Source: Mesorhizobium huakuii
Lineage (GTDB): Bacteria; Pseudomonadota; Alphaproteobacteria; Rhizobiales; Rhizobiaceae
Length of the DNA stretch: 64,000 nucleotides
Assembly (NCBI RefSeq): GCF_030160235.1
Contig: NZ_BSNY01000055.1
Coordinates: 124,001 to 188,000, forward strand
Reading direction: 5' to 3'
Part shown: piece by piece, positions 43,020 through 52,170 of the stretch
How the letters are laid out: every line of letters begins with the position of its first letter
How positions within the stretch are numbered: the first letter of the stretch is position 1
Made by a program: the position numbers and the translations under genes
Notes under the pieces: model-generated
What the model was told of the DNA's origin: nothing
Seen by the model: the letters and a program-made list of their open reading frames with translations, nothing else
Database searches by the model: none

Positions 43020-43940
43020 ATGCTCGCCCTCACCATCTCTTCCGACAACGCAGCCAGATTGAAACTCGCCGAGGTGGGCGAGCCACAGCCTTGCGCGAAC
43101 GAGGCTCTGGTCGCCGTCCGCGCAACCTCGTTGAACCGCGGCGAACTGCGCCTGCTCACCATACGCCCGGACGGCTGGATACCCGGCCAGGACATCGTCG
43201 GGATTGTCGAACGGGTGGCAGCCGATGGCTCCGGACCGGCCGTGGGCACCCGCGTTGCCGCTTTGGTCGACGAGGCCGGCTGGGCCGAACGTGTCGCCGT
43301 TCCGACCGACCGTCTCGCCGTCCTGCCCGATGAGGTCAACTTTGTTTCCGCGGCCACGCTACCCGTGGCGGGCACGACGGCGCTGAGGACGTTGCGCCAT
43401 GGCGGTGATCTGGCCGGCCAACGGGTGCTGATCACTGGCGCGAGCGGCGCGGTCGGCCGTTTCCAGATCCAGATCGCCCGCGAACAAGGCGCCTCGGTGA
43501 CGGCCATCGCCGCCGCCCGGCACGCCGGGGATCTCAGCGATCTCGGAGCCGGACAGGTTGTCGAGGCGATCGAGCTGGCCGAGGGACCATTTTCGCTGAT
43601 CACCGAGTCGGTCGGCGGCGAAAGCCTTGCCCGCGCGATCGAACGTGTCGCGCCCGGCGGGACCATCGTCATCTTCGGTTCAAGCAGTGGCGAGCTCACG
43701 CCGATTGGCTTCCGCCAGTTCGTTCCGGGACATGAAGGAGCAAGGCTTCAGACCTTCGCTTACTACACCTCGGGCTCCGGCATTGGCGCCGACATTGCCG
43801 AGTTGCTCGCCCTGGTCGCGGCTGGCCGGCTGGAAACCCGCGTCGCCTTGACCGTGCCGTGGACGGATATCGCCCAGGCTCTGGACGCCCTGCGGCAGCG
43901 CAGCTTCAGCGGCAAGGCTGTTCTCACCATGGCCGGATGA
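43020..43940 (+). CDS. MDR-superfamily NAD(P)H oxidoreductase (quinone-reductase-like)
   Basis: A 306-residue zinc-free medium-chain reductase. Conserved parts are ATSLNRGELRLLTIRPDGWIPGQDIVGIVE, AATLPVAGTTALRTL and the nucleotide site VLITGASGAVGRFQIQIAREQGA. The end is AQALDALRQRSFSGKAVLTM. The ATG at 43020 has AAGGTG 8-13 bases upstream; the longer frame from 42936 covers the promoter. The divergent AraC regulator likely responds to its substrate. Confidence 0.87.
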   Translation: MLALTISSDNAARLKLAEVGEPQPCANEALVAVRATSLNRGELRLLTIRPDGWIPGQDIVGIVERVAADGSGPAVGTRVAALVDEAGWAERVAVPTDRLAVLPDEVNFVSAATLPVAGTTALRTLRHGGDLAGQRVLITGASGAVGRFQIQIAREQGASVTAIAAARHAGDLSDLGAGQVVEAIELAEGPFSLITESVGGESLARAIERVAPGGTIVIFGSSSGELTPIGFRQFVPGHEGARLQTFAYYTSGSGIGADIAELLALVAAGRLETRVALTVPWTDIAQALDALRQRSFSGKAVLTMAG

Positions 43941-43965
43941 GCAACCCCAGCCGAAGTCGGCCTGC

Positions 43966-44718
43966 TCACACGTGCTGGCCGCCATTGATGTGGATTTCCG
44001 AACCGGTCACATAGGAGGCCTGCTGCGAGCACAGGAAGAAGATGATGTCGGCGACCTCAGCCGTGGTGCCGAGGCGCCGCAGCGGGATCGTCTCGACGAT
44101 CTTTTCCGTGCCCGGCGACAGGATCGCCGTGTCGATCTCGCCCGGCGCGATGGCGTTGACGCGAATGCCGTGCGGGCCGAAATCATGCGCCATCTCGCGC
44201 GTCAGCGAGCCGAGAGCCGCCTTCGACGTCGCATAGGCGGTGCCCGCGAAGGGATGCACGCGGGTGCCGGCGATCGAGGTGACGTTGACGATCGAGCCCT
44301 TGGCCGTCGCCAGTTCCTTGAACAGGCCGCGCGCCAGCATGATCGGCGCGAAGAAATTGACCTGGAACACGTCGCGCCAGACATGCATCGGCGTGTCGAT
44401 CGAGTTCATGCGGCTGTTGCCGTCCTTGAGCTTGGGCGAAATGCCGGCATTGTTGACCAGCGCGTTGAGCTGGCCGCCATGCGCTTCCAGACGATGGCGG
44501 ATTTCCGAGACGGCGATGCCGACATCTTCCTGGTCGGCAAGGTCGACCTTGATGTGGTCTTCCGGGCCGGCCGGCCACGGGCAATCCTCGGCGAAGGCCT
44601 GGCGCGAACAGGTGATGACGCGCCAACCCTCACGCGAAAAGCGCTTGACCGTGGCATGGCCGATGCCACGGCTGGCGCCGGTCAGCACGATGGTTTTTCT
44701 GGTGTCGAGTTCGGCCAT
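43966..44718 (-). CDS. SDR-family oxidoreductase
   Basis: A 250-residue classical short-chain dehydrogenase. The nucleotide motif is VLTGASRGIGHATVKRF, and NNAGISP is conserved. The catalytic Ser is in VNVTSIAGTR and Y-x3-K in AYATSKAALGSL; IRVNAIAPGEIDTAI follows. The C-terminal SYVTGSEIHINGGQHV is canonical. The substrate is unknown. It converges with the MDR gene (25 bp apart). Confidence 0.92.
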   Translation of the reverse strand: MAELDTRKTIVLTGASRGIGHATVKRFSREGWRVITCSRQAFAEDCPWPAGPEDHIKVDLADQEDVGIAVSEIRHRLEAHGGQLNALVNNAGISPKLKDGNSRMNSIDTPMHVWRDVFQVNFFAPIMLARGLFKELATAKGSIVNVTSIAGTRVHPFAGTAYATSKAALGSLTREMAHDFGPHGIRVNAIAPGEIDTAILSPGTEKIVETIPLRRLGTTAEVADIIFFLCSQQASYVTGSEIHINGGQHV

Positions 44719-44808
44719 GTCGCGGTCTCCGGCCGGAGGTGTAGCCGAACACCGTGGCGCTGGCGAGAGGCGGATTGACGCCGCTGCGAACCGCCGGGGC
44801 GACCGCCT

Positions 44809-47079
44809 TCAGCCGCCGCCCAGAATATCCAGGATCGAGGTCTGTTTTTTCTTCTTCAGCGGACCGCCAACATTGCCCGGCGGCACCGGATGGCCGACCG
44901 AAGCAGTGGTGCCGTCATCGGCCGGCATGTTGAAGCCATCGGCATCGACGGTCTGGGCAGGCCGCGCCACCCGGGCCGGGGCCGGCGCCTGGGTTGCCTG
45001 TGCGGCCGGCGCCTGCTGGCCAACGGAGGCTGACGGGACCGGCGCTGGCTGGTTGTTGTCGGCCGAGGGTATATCGTCGGGCACGATCGTATCGGCCGGC
45101 GTCGACTTCCAGGTGCCGGGCAGCGGCCGCACCGGTACGCCTTCGTGGGCGGCGACCATGAATTCGTGCCACGCCTGCGCCGGCAGCGCGCCGCCGGTGA
45201 CCTTCTTCATCGCCGTGCCGTCATCATTGCCGAACCAAACGCCGGTGGTGAGATTGGCGGTGTAGCCGACGAACCAGGCATCGCGCGAATTCTGGCTGGT
45301 GCCGGTCTTGCCGGCCGACGGCCAGGCGAAGGCCGCCTTCTTGGCCGTCCCGACCTCGACGGTGCCGGTCATCATCGAATTCATCATGCCGACGATCTCG
45401 GGTTTCACCACACGCGGCGCGCTGCCGCCGCCGCTGTCGTAGAGCACCTTGCCCTCGGCGGTCGTGATGCGGCGGATGAAGTGGATGTCGGGCTTGTAGC
45501 CGCCATTGGCGAACGGCACATAGGCGGACGTCAGCTCCAGTGGGGTCACTTCCGAGGTGCCGAGCGCGATCGAGGTGTTGGCCTGCAGTTCGGACTGGAT
45601 GCCCATGCGGTGCGCGGCTTCCACCACCGCGTTCGGCCCGACCTCCATGGTCAGCTGCGCGGCGACCGAGTTCAGCGACTTGGCCAGCGCCGTCGCCAGC
45701 GTGACCTTGCCAAAATACTTGCCGCCGTAATTGTCCGGCGTCCAGTTGCCGATCCTGATCGGCGCATCGTTGCGCGTGCTGTCAGGCGTGCGGCCGGCTT
45801 CCAGCGCCGCCATATAGACGAACGGCTTGAACGCCGAGCCGGGCTGCCGGCGCGCTTCCGAGGCGCGGTCGAACTGGCTAGTCGAATAATCATAGCCGCC
45901 GACCATGGCGCGCACCGCGCCGGAATCGTCGATCGACACCAGCGCACCCTGGGTGACGTTGAGCTTCTTGCCGCTTTCATCGATCAGCCGGCGGATCGAC
46001 TGCTCGGCGAGCTTCTGCAGGTTCAGGTCGACGGTGGAGTCGATGACGATGTCGCCGCGCACGTCGCCGATCAGGTCCGGCAGTTCTTCCATGATGGTGT
46101 CGGCGACATAGTTTTCCGAGCCGGTCCAATAGGACGGCGCGCGCGTCGCCGGCGCGCTGAGCGCCGTCTTCAGCTCCTTGTCGCTGATCTTGCCCTCTTC
46201 GCGCATGGCGGCGAGCACGAGCTGCGAACGTTCCTCCGCGGCCTTGGGATCACGCGCCGGCGACAGCCGCGACGGCGCTTTCAGCAAGCCCGCAAGCAGC
46301 GCTGCTTCCGAGAGCGTGACGTCACGCGCGCTCTTGCCGAAATAACGCCGTGAAGCCGCCTCGACACCAAAGGCGCCGGAGCCGAAATAGACCCGGTTGA
46401 GGTACATTTCGAGGATCTGGTCCTTGGTGTGCTTGTGCTCCAGCCATAGCGCCAGCAGCACCTCCTGCACCTTGCGCTCCAGCGTGCGGTCGGGCTTCAG
46501 GAACAGATTCTTGGCCAATTGCTGCGTCAGCGTCGACCCGCCTTGCGAGAAATGCCCGCCGAGCAGGTTGGTCACCATGGCGCGCGACAGGCCGATCGGG
46601 TCGACGCCAAAATGCGAATAGAAACGGCGGTCCTCAATGGCGATGACGGCTTCGGGGATGTAAGGCGACATTTCGTGCAGTCCGACGGCTTCGCCGCCGC
46701 TCATGCCCCTGTTTGCCAGCAACTGGCCATCGGCCGAGACGATCTTGATGTTGGGGGCGCGGTCGGGGATCGACCAGGTGGTGGCCGCCGGCATCTTGGC
46801 GCCGTAATAGACGACGACGCCCGCCACCGCGATGCCGCCCCAGATGGCGAGCACGAAGCACCAGTAGAACAGGCGGCCGAGCACGCCGAACAGGCCGCTC
46901 CGGCTCCTGCCGCGCCCACCGCGCGACGATTTCGCCTTGGACGATTTGCGTTTGGCGGAGGCTTTGCGGTTGCTCGGCACGACGCGGTCCTCCTCGCTCA
47001 CCGAAAGACCCGGCTGGGATCGCGCCTGTGGCGGTCCCTCGAAACTGGGCTCGATGCGGCTGTCTCTGCGGTTCGCCAT
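44809..47079 (-). CDS. Penicillin-binding protein 1A
   Basis: Bifunctional peptidoglycan synthase, 756 residues. A basic cytoplasmic tail (KASAKRKSSKAKSSRGGRGRS) precedes one membrane span (about 66-90). The GT51 transglycosylase has EDRRFYSHFGVDPIGLSRA, GGSTLTQQLAKNLFLKPDRT and EMYLNRVYFGSGAFGVEAA. The transpeptidase has RQPGSAFKPFVY (SxxK), a later SLN-type motif (KSLNSVAAQL), and GKTGTSQNSRDAWFVGYT (KTG). A Pro/Ala/Gln-rich tail of about 100 residues follows. It is monocistronic. Confidence 0.95.
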   Translation of the reverse strand: MANRRDSRIEPSFEGPPQARSQPGLSVSEEDRVVPSNRKASAKRKSSKAKSSRGGRGRSRSGLFGVLGRLFYWCFVLAIWGGIAVAGVVVYYGAKMPAATTWSIPDRAPNIKIVSADGQLLANRGMSGGEAVGLHEMSPYIPEAVIAIEDRRFYSHFGVDPIGLSRAMVTNLLGGHFSQGGSTLTQQLAKNLFLKPDRTLERKVQEVLLALWLEHKHTKDQILEMYLNRVYFGSGAFGVEAASRRYFGKSARDVTLSEAALLAGLLKAPSRLSPARDPKAAEERSQLVLAAMREEGKISDKELKTALSAPATRAPSYWTGSENYVADTIMEELPDLIGDVRGDIVIDSTVDLNLQKLAEQSIRRLIDESGKKLNVTQGALVSIDDSGAVRAMVGGYDYSTSQFDRASEARRQPGSAFKPFVYMAALEAGRTPDSTRNDAPIRIGNWTPDNYGGKYFGKVTLATALAKSLNSVAAQLTMEVGPNAVVEAAHRMGIQSELQANTSIALGTSEVTPLELTSAYVPFANGGYKPDIHFIRRITTAEGKVLYDSGGGSAPRVVKPEIVGMMNSMMTGTVEVGTAKKAAFAWPSAGKTGTSQNSRDAWFVGYTANLTTGVWFGNDDGTAMKKVTGGALPAQAWHEFMVAAHEGVPVRPLPGTWKSTPADTIVPDDIPSADNNQPAPVPSASVGQQAPAAQATQAPAPARVARPAQTVDADGFNMPADDGTTASVGHPVPPGNVGGPLKKKKQTSILDILGGG

Positions 47080-47438
47080 GCGCTGCGCTTGCTGTCCCCG
47101 GTGCTAACGGCGTCCGGGTTGAAGAGTAGATGCGGCGATTTAAGGGCGGGTTAAGTCGGAAAAATTCAAGGCGATTGATAATCAAATGCCTGGGGTCCGG
47201 CAGTGATCGCGTTGTTCGAGCCGCTGATTTTGGCGCTGGCAAACGGTCGCGCCCGTCGCGATGGAACAATCCTCGCCGTGGCATTTTGTCCGGGCGCCAA
47301 GGCCCGCACCATTCTTAGCCGCGACCTAGGCGGTCGCGGACATGTTCCGTGTTGGGGCGCGATCGCAAATGCTCGCAGCTTCGCGTTCGACCGCGCCCCA
47401 AATCACCCGTCACCAGGCAATTACCTGGTGGACATGCG
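47080..47438. other. Gap with three consecutive perfect hairpins
   Basis: A 359-bp gap upstream of PBP1A and downstream of the 126-aa gene. It holds CCGCGACC/GGTCGCGG (47319-47339, 8-bp stem), TTGGGGCGCG/CGCGCCCCAA (47352-47401, 10-bp stem, 30-nt loop) and CACCAGG/CCTGGTG (47411-47430, 7-bp stem). The third is 9 bp from the minus-strand stop at 47439 and could end that transcript. No T-tract is present. No ORF of note is seen. Confidence 0.5.
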
Positions 47439-47819
47439 TCACCCGATCGCCGCACGAACCGAGAGCGCTGCCCTGGACGATTGCATGACCTCGCCGACAT
47501 GGCAGTAGCAGACGATCTCGTGCAGTTGATGGTCGGTCAGCTCGAAGAAGCGCTTGGCTTCGCCATAACTGTCGTCCTTCAGACCCTCGTCGTGCAATAC
47601 CGGGTCCGTGAAGGCAACCGCTATCGGCGAGCCATCGGCCCGCATGACATCGCGCTCCGGCAGCGCACGGTATTCGGTCCCGGCAAGCGCGGTCAGGAGC
47701 CGGCTGGGCTCACGTTCAAGAAGCTCGGCCCAACGAACGAGACGTTGGGTTCGGCTCATTACTGGCTGTGTGTTGACCTCGGCAACTGCATGCAGTTGAT
47801 CTAGTGTTTGGTGTTTCAT
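47439..47819 (-). CDS. Conserved hypothetical protein (126 aa)
   Basis: A 126-residue soluble protein I recognise only as a type of rhizobial hypothetical. The N-terminal half is helical (QLHAVAEVNT, SRTQRLVRWAELLEREPSRLLTAL). The second half contains a distinctive ELTDHQLHEIVCYCHVGE segment with a C-x-C-H arrangement that could bind metal or a cofactor. GGAGGTTGCC lies just before the ATG. It is isolated on the minus strand between hairpin-rich DNA and the propeller gene. Function unknown. Confidence 0.68.
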   Translation of the reverse strand: MKHQTLDQLHAVAEVNTQPVMSRTQRLVRWAELLEREPSRLLTALAGTEYRALPERDVMRADGSPIAVAFTDPVLHDEGLKDDSYGEAKRFFELTDHQLHEIVCYCHVGEVMQSSRAALSVRAAIG

Positions 47820-47932
47820 GGCAACCTCCTAGCAATAGGTTGGTTGACCCCAAACGCCCTGTGTCGACATCATAGCGCCGAAGCGTCGATCCGTCATTCT
47901 AATTCCATATCGGGGGAAGCGCGCTTCGGGCA

Positions 47933-48943
47933 CTACGCCGATGCAATAGCCCCGTCTTGCCGGCAATTTTCAACGCCACCGAGTATCGACGGCAGCGCGA
48001 AAAAGGCCAGCGTCTGCTCCTCGCAGGTCACCGCCACGACGCTGTTCGACCGGTCGATGTCAAGGCCTTTCGGGCCGCCTTCCTCGGGGCTGGCCCTGCC
48101 GCGGACGAAGGTGTCCTCGTCGAGCACGATCACCGAGCGCGCAGGCGTGCGATGCCCGTCCCAGGCACTGTCGCCAACATAGACATGCATCATCCGGCTG
48201 CCGGCGTCGGCGACGAGAATGTGCCGGTCATCGCCAGTAAAGCGCAGGCCATGCGGATAGCCGGCGTGCTGCAGGACGCCGGCGGGTTCGGTATCGGGTC
48301 CAAGCGACGCCGACATCCGGTAGAGCTTTACGTCCCTGGTGCCGTGGCTGCTGACGGCGACCCATTGCCCGTCGCCGCTGATCGCGATGCCGTCGGGGAT
48401 ATCGAGGCCATGTTTCAGAAGCGGTTGATTGCTGGTGGCGCGATAGCCAAGCCACCGGTTGATCACGTGCTGGGTGACCAGATGCGTGTAGTTGTTGCAG
48501 ACGAGCAGGCTGATCCGGCCGCGCGACTCGCGCCTGACGGCAATCGAACCCGGTGAATTCAGTTTGCAGGGCCGCCTGCCCTTTATCCGGCGAATGGCTG
48601 ATATCACGCGGCTCTGGCCGGCCGGTTCCTCGCGCGGCAGGCTGAAGATCGCTACCACTCCGTCGCGATTGGCGATCGCCAGTGTGCGGTCATCGATGAA
48701 ATCCAGACCATGGATTTCGCCCATATAGTCCGATGTCAGCTCCATGTAATCGTGGATCGTGACGTCCGGACCATCGGGTCCAGCCTCGATATCGATGCGC
48801 AGGACCAGCAGGCGCTTGCGCGCATAGCCGGCAATTGCCAGCAATCGATTGTCGGGTGAAAAGCGCAGGTCTTCCGTGCGTCCGATCGCCGAAAGCGCCG
48901 CCCGCACCGCTGCGTCGGCCCTGAAGTTGATCCCGGCGATCAT
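47933..48943 (-). CDS. Predicted seven-bladed beta-propeller protein
   Basis: A 336-residue protein with repeated WD/YncE-like strands, each with a phrase of the form LRFSPDNRLLAIAGY, LDFIDDRTLAIAN, IAISGDGQWVAVSSHGTRDVKLYRM, LRFTGDDRHILVADAGSRMMHVY and GLDIDRSNSVVAVTCEEQTLAFF. No signal peptide is visible, so it is probably cytoplasmic. I set the start at ATG 48943 with GGAGGA 3-4 bases upstream; the frame reads back to a TTG at 49069. The closest families are lactonase or YncE-like propellers; function unknown. It is a single-gene unit. Confidence 0.65.
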   Translation of the reverse strand: MIAGINFRADAAVRAALSAIGRTEDLRFSPDNRLLAIAGYARKRLLVLRIDIEAGPDGPDVTIHDYMELTSDYMGEIHGLDFIDDRTLAIANRDGVVAIFSLPREEPAGQSRVISAIRRIKGRRPCKLNSPGSIAVRRESRGRISLLVCNNYTHLVTQHVINRWLGYRATSNQPLLKHGLDIPDGIAISGDGQWVAVSSHGTRDVKLYRMSASLGPDTEPAGVLQHAGYPHGLRFTGDDRHILVADAGSRMMHVYVGDSAWDGHRTPARSVIVLDEDTFVRGRASPEEGGPKGLDIDRSNSVVAVTCEEQTLAFFALPSILGGVENCRQDGAIASA

Positions 48944-49160
48944 CCGTCCTCCGCTCAGGAAATCGAACGATGGAAGGGATCGGGAATCGTCCTGACGCCC
49001 CGGCCCATTGGCGATTGTTGCCCCTGTTTGATGTTGTGGACTAAGCCTGATTGCGCGCTCGGCGGTCAAGGCAATACAGGATTTCCAGCTTCACAGGCTG
49101 GAGACCCTCGCCAACGCCTTTTACATGCGGCCGGCGCCGCACCACCGGTCGACGGCAGGC

Positions 49161-49307
49161 TCAGTTCTGCTGGATCGAAATGCCCTTGTCGTCGATCTTG
49201 AGTTCGACGCCTTTCGGCTTGGTCTGCTCGCGGTAGACATAGACGCCAAGCGCGATGACCACGACGACGAGCGCGCCGATGATGAGATAGAGCATATTCT
49301 GCTTCAT
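49161..49307 (-). CDS. Small single-span membrane protein (48 aa)
   Basis: Translates to a 48-residue protein: a short N-terminus, one membrane helix (MLYLIIGALVVVVIALGVYVY), then a charged tail (REQTKPKGVELKIDDKGISI). AAAGGG precedes the ATG. The gene is 25 bp downstream of the GlsB/YeaQ gene on the same strand, so the two small membrane proteins are probably cotranscribed. Function unknown. Confidence 0.65.
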   Translation of the reverse strand: MKQNMLYLIIGALVVVVIALGVYVYREQTKPKGVELKIDDKGISIQQN

Positions 49308-49332
49308 GGCGCGCCCTTTGCCGTATCGAGCC

Positions 49333-49587
49333 TCAGGCTCGTTTCAGGACCTTGACCAGCACCAGAAGGATGATGGCGCCGATCGTGGCGTGGATGATGG
49401 AAGCGATGATGCCGCCGCCGATGGAGAAGCCGATCCGCGGCAGCAGCCAGCCGGCGATGAACGCGCCGACGATGCCGACGATGATGTTGCCGATCAGGCC
49501 GAAGCCGAAACCGGAAACGATGAGACCGGCGAGCCAGCCGGCGATGGCACCGATGATGATGAAGACGAGAAGGCTTTCTACGCCCAT
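49333..49587 (-). CDS. GlsB/YeaQ/YmgE-family stress membrane protein
   Basis: An 84-residue, three-span hydrophobic protein of the transglycosylase-associated family. Glycine-rich helices read LLVFIIIGAIAGWLAGLIVSG, GLIGNIIVGIVGAFIAGWLLP and GGGIIASIIHATIGAIILLV. Members are induced by general or acid stress. GGAGGAAAT lies upstream of the ATG. It neighbours two other small probable envelope or stress genes. Confidence 0.88.
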   Translation of the reverse strand: MGVESLLVFIIIGAIAGWLAGLIVSGFGFGLIGNIIVGIVGAFIAGWLLPRIGFSIGGGIIASIIHATIGAIILLVLVKVLKRA

Positions 49588-49695
49588 GGCGATTTCCTCC
49601 GAGCAAGGGGGCGAGCACGGAGCGGAAGGCTCCGAATCGGCCCCGATATCAACGGCTTCAAGCTATTCGAAAGCAGCTGGCCCCGCCAGCGGCGC

Positions 49696-49899
49696 TCATT
49701 GATCGTCGTCGTCGCGGGAAGCGGGCCGCCAACTGGTCGGCTCGACCTTCTTTTGCGTATGACTGTCGGTGTAGACCCACCACCCGTCATCGCGGTATTG
49801 CCCGATGGATTCGTTGATGACGCCGTCGCCGTCCTTCCACGTGACGGTGACCTTGGAGCCATCGGTCGGCGCGGTTGCGATCGGCTTTCTGTCGGCCAT
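49696..49899 (-). CDS. Small hypothetical protein (67 aa)
   Basis: A 67-residue soluble protein, start at 49899 with GGGGG 6-10 bases upstream. It reads as a compact beta-rich unit: KPIATAPTDGSKVTVTWKDGDGV, ESIGQYRDDGWWVYTDSH, VEPTSWRPA, and an acidic end. The pattern I-A-T-A-P-x-D-G-x-x-V with W-W and W-R-P recalls small proteins of phages and rhizobia. I do not know its function. Confidence 0.62.
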   Translation of the reverse strand: MADRKPIATAPTDGSKVTVTWKDGDGVINESIGQYRDDGWWVYTDSHTQKKVEPTSWRPASRDDDDQ

Positions 49900-49983
49900 G
49901 TCATCCCCCTTTTCCAGCCCACGGAACGCGACCGCAGGCATCTGGTTCCCAACCGGCCGTCGGGCCCGGAATTGCCGCAAAGG

Positions 49984-50604
49984 TCAGCTGTGCGCGAAGA
50001 TATCCTCTTCGTCCCAGCCCATCAGGTCAAGCTTGGCCCGCGTCGGCAGGAAGCGGAAGCAGGCATCGGCCTCCTTGGTCCGCCCCTCGCGCGCCAGCCG
50101 CCCGGCCAGCACATCGCGCAGCCGGTGCAGATAAAGCACGTCGGAGGCGGCATATTCGAGCTGCTCGGGCGACAGCGTTTCGGCCGCCCAGTCCGACGAT
50201 TGCTGCGCCTTGGACAGGCCAACGCCGAGAAGCTCGAAGCAGATGTCCTTCAACCCATGCCGGTCGGTATAGGTGCGGGTCAGCCGTGAGGCGATCTTGG
50301 TGCAGAACAGCGGTTCGGGCATCACCCCGAAAGCGTTGTAGAGCACGGCAAGGTCGAAGCGTCCGAAATGGAACAGCTTCGTCACGCTGCGGTTTTTCAG
50401 CAGGCTGACGAGGTTCGGCGCCTTTTTCTGGCCGGGTGCGATCTGGATGACGTCGGCGCTACCGTCGCCGGGCGATATCTGCACCACGCACAACCGGTCG
50501 CGATGCGGGTTCAGACCCAGCGTCTCGGTGTCGATGGCCACCGCCCCGACATTGTAATGCGAAAGGTCGGGCAAATCATGCTTGTGGAAACGGATGTCGG
50601 CCAT
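49984..50604 (-). CDS. RNase D-like 3'-5' exonuclease (single domain)
   Basis: A 206-residue DEDDy exonuclease. Exo I is AIDTETLGLNP, exo II is KLFHFGRFDLAVLYN and exo III is LEYAASDVLYLHRLRDVL, with the Tyr and Asp of the DEDDy class. It has no HRDC domains, so it is about half the length of E. coli RNase D (375) and matches the short alphaproteobacterial type. The likely role is tRNA or other stable-RNA 3' trimming. It is 78 bp downstream of the dipeptidase on the same strand. Confidence 0.9.
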   Translation of the reverse strand: MADIRFHKHDLPDLSHYNVGAVAIDTETLGLNPHRDRLCVVQISPGDGSADVIQIAPGQKKAPNLVSLLKNRSVTKLFHFGRFDLAVLYNAFGVMPEPLFCTKIASRLTRTYTDRHGLKDICFELLGVGLSKAQQSSDWAAETLSPEQLEYAASDVLYLHRLRDVLAGRLAREGRTKEADACFRFLPTRAKLDLMGWDEEDIFAHS

Positions 50605-50682
50605 GGTCTTCTCCGGTCGCGGCGTTTCCCGTCCTCGCCGCGATCCGGTGAAAAATCAACAGGAAAACGTGTCTTCTGTCGC

Positions 50683-52068
50683 TCAGCGCGTCAGTGCATC
50701 GAGAATCCGCGCCCAGGAGCGCTGGCCCTTGTGGAAGGATGAGAGCTCATACTTCTCGTTGGGCGAGTGGATGCGGTCGTCGTCGAGGCCGAAGCCGACC
50801 AGCAGCGATTCCATGCCGAGATAGGTCTGGAAGTCGCCCACCACCGGGATCGAGCCGCCGCTGCCGGTGGTCACCGCCGGCTTGGGCCATTCGTCGGACA
50901 GCGCGGTCTTGGCCTTGGCCAGGAATGGCGAGTCGTAGGAAAGCTGGATTGCCGGTGAGCCGCCGTGCGGGTGGAATTCCACCGAGCAGTCGGCGGGAAT
51001 GCGCTCCTTGACGAATTGCTGCAAGGCCGCGCGGATTTTGGCTGGATCCTGCTTGCGAACGAGGCGGAACGACACCTTGGCCGACGCTTCCGCCGCGATC
51101 ACCGTCTTGAAGCCCTTGCCGGTATAGCCGCCGATGATGCCGTTGAACTCGGCGGTCGGCCGCGCCCAGGTCAGTTCCAGCACCGAGCGGCCCTTTTCGC
51201 CCGATGGGATGGATAGGCCGACAGGCCCGAGGAAGGTCTCGGCCGTTTCGCCAAGCGTCTCCCAGGATTTCAGCACCTGCGAGGGCGTTTCCTCGACGCC
51301 GTCATAGAAGCCCGGGATGGTGATGTGGCCATCCTTGTCGTGGATGTCGGCCAGCACCTTGGCCAGGATGCGGATCGGGTTGGCGGCGGCGCCGCCATAG
51401 AGGCCAGAATGCAGGTCGCGGTCGGCGGCCTTCACCGTGATCTCCTCGCCGACCAGCCCGCGCAGCGCCACGCAGATCGAGGGCGTGTCGCGGTCCCACA
51501 TGTCGGTATCGCAGACCAGCGCAAAATCGGCCTTGAGCTCGTCGGCATTGGCCTCGAGGAACGGTTTCAGCGACGACGAGCCGGACTCCTCCTCGCCCTC
51601 GAACAGGATGGTGACGCGGCATGGCAGATTGCCATGCACCTGCTTCCAGGCGCGGCAAGCCTCGACGAAGGTCATCAGCTGGCCCTTGTCGTCGGCCGAA
51701 CCGCGCCCGGTGATCACTTTGTGGTCGGGCCCGACTTGCTTGATGGCAGGCGCGAACGGATCGTTCTCCCACAATTCGATCGGGTCGACCGGCTGCACGT
51801 CGTAATGGCCATAGAACAGCACATGCGGCGCGCCTGCCGGCCCCTCATGATGGGCAACCACCATGGGGTGTCCCGGCGTGTCGCGCACGCTGGCGTCGAA
51901 GCCGATAAGCTTGAGCTCCGCCACCAGCCATTCCGCCGCCTTGCGGCAATCGGCGGCATAGGCCGGATCGGTGGAGATCGACTTGATCCTAAGCAGGCCG
52001 AACAGGCGTTCCAGGCTCTGGTCGAGATTCTTGTCGAGACGGTCGAGGACGGGGGAAACTGCGGACAT
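50683..52068 (-). CDS. M20 family dipeptidase/metallopeptidase
   Basis: A 461-residue zinc peptidase of the M20 group. Metal ligands and the catalytic residues lie in VLFYGHYDVQPVDP, GRGSADDKGQLMTFVEA and ILFEGEEESGSSSLKPFLE. The lid domain includes RDLHSGLYGGAAANPIRILAK. The length and motif G-H-Y-D-V-Q-P-V-D point to the CNDP/dipeptidase subgroup rather than DapE. The putative small RNA is encoded just upstream on the same strand, ending about 100 bp before this start. Confidence 0.93.
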   Translation of the reverse strand: MSAVSPVLDRLDKNLDQSLERLFGLLRIKSISTDPAYAADCRKAAEWLVAELKLIGFDASVRDTPGHPMVVAHHEGPAGAPHVLFYGHYDVQPVDPIELWENDPFAPAIKQVGPDHKVITGRGSADDKGQLMTFVEACRAWKQVHGNLPCRVTILFEGEEESGSSSLKPFLEANADELKADFALVCDTDMWDRDTPSICVALRGLVGEEITVKAADRDLHSGLYGGAAANPIRILAKVLADIHDKDGHITIPGFYDGVEETPSQVLKSWETLGETAETFLGPVGLSIPSGEKGRSVLELTWARPTAEFNGIIGGYTGKGFKTVIAAEASAKVSFRLVRKQDPAKIRAALQQFVKERIPADCSVEFHPHGGSPAIQLSYDSPFLAKAKTALSDEWPKPAVTTGSGGSIPVVGDFQTYLGMESLLVGFGLDDDRIHSPNEKYELSSFHKGQRSWARILDALTR

Positions 52069-52170
52069 TTGTGAAAGCCTTTCGATTCAGTGCCGGAACC
52101 GTAAAGGCAGAGCGCGGAAACGAAAAGCCCGGGACGATTGGACCACGGCGCGAGTCAGCCGCCGCGGGCC

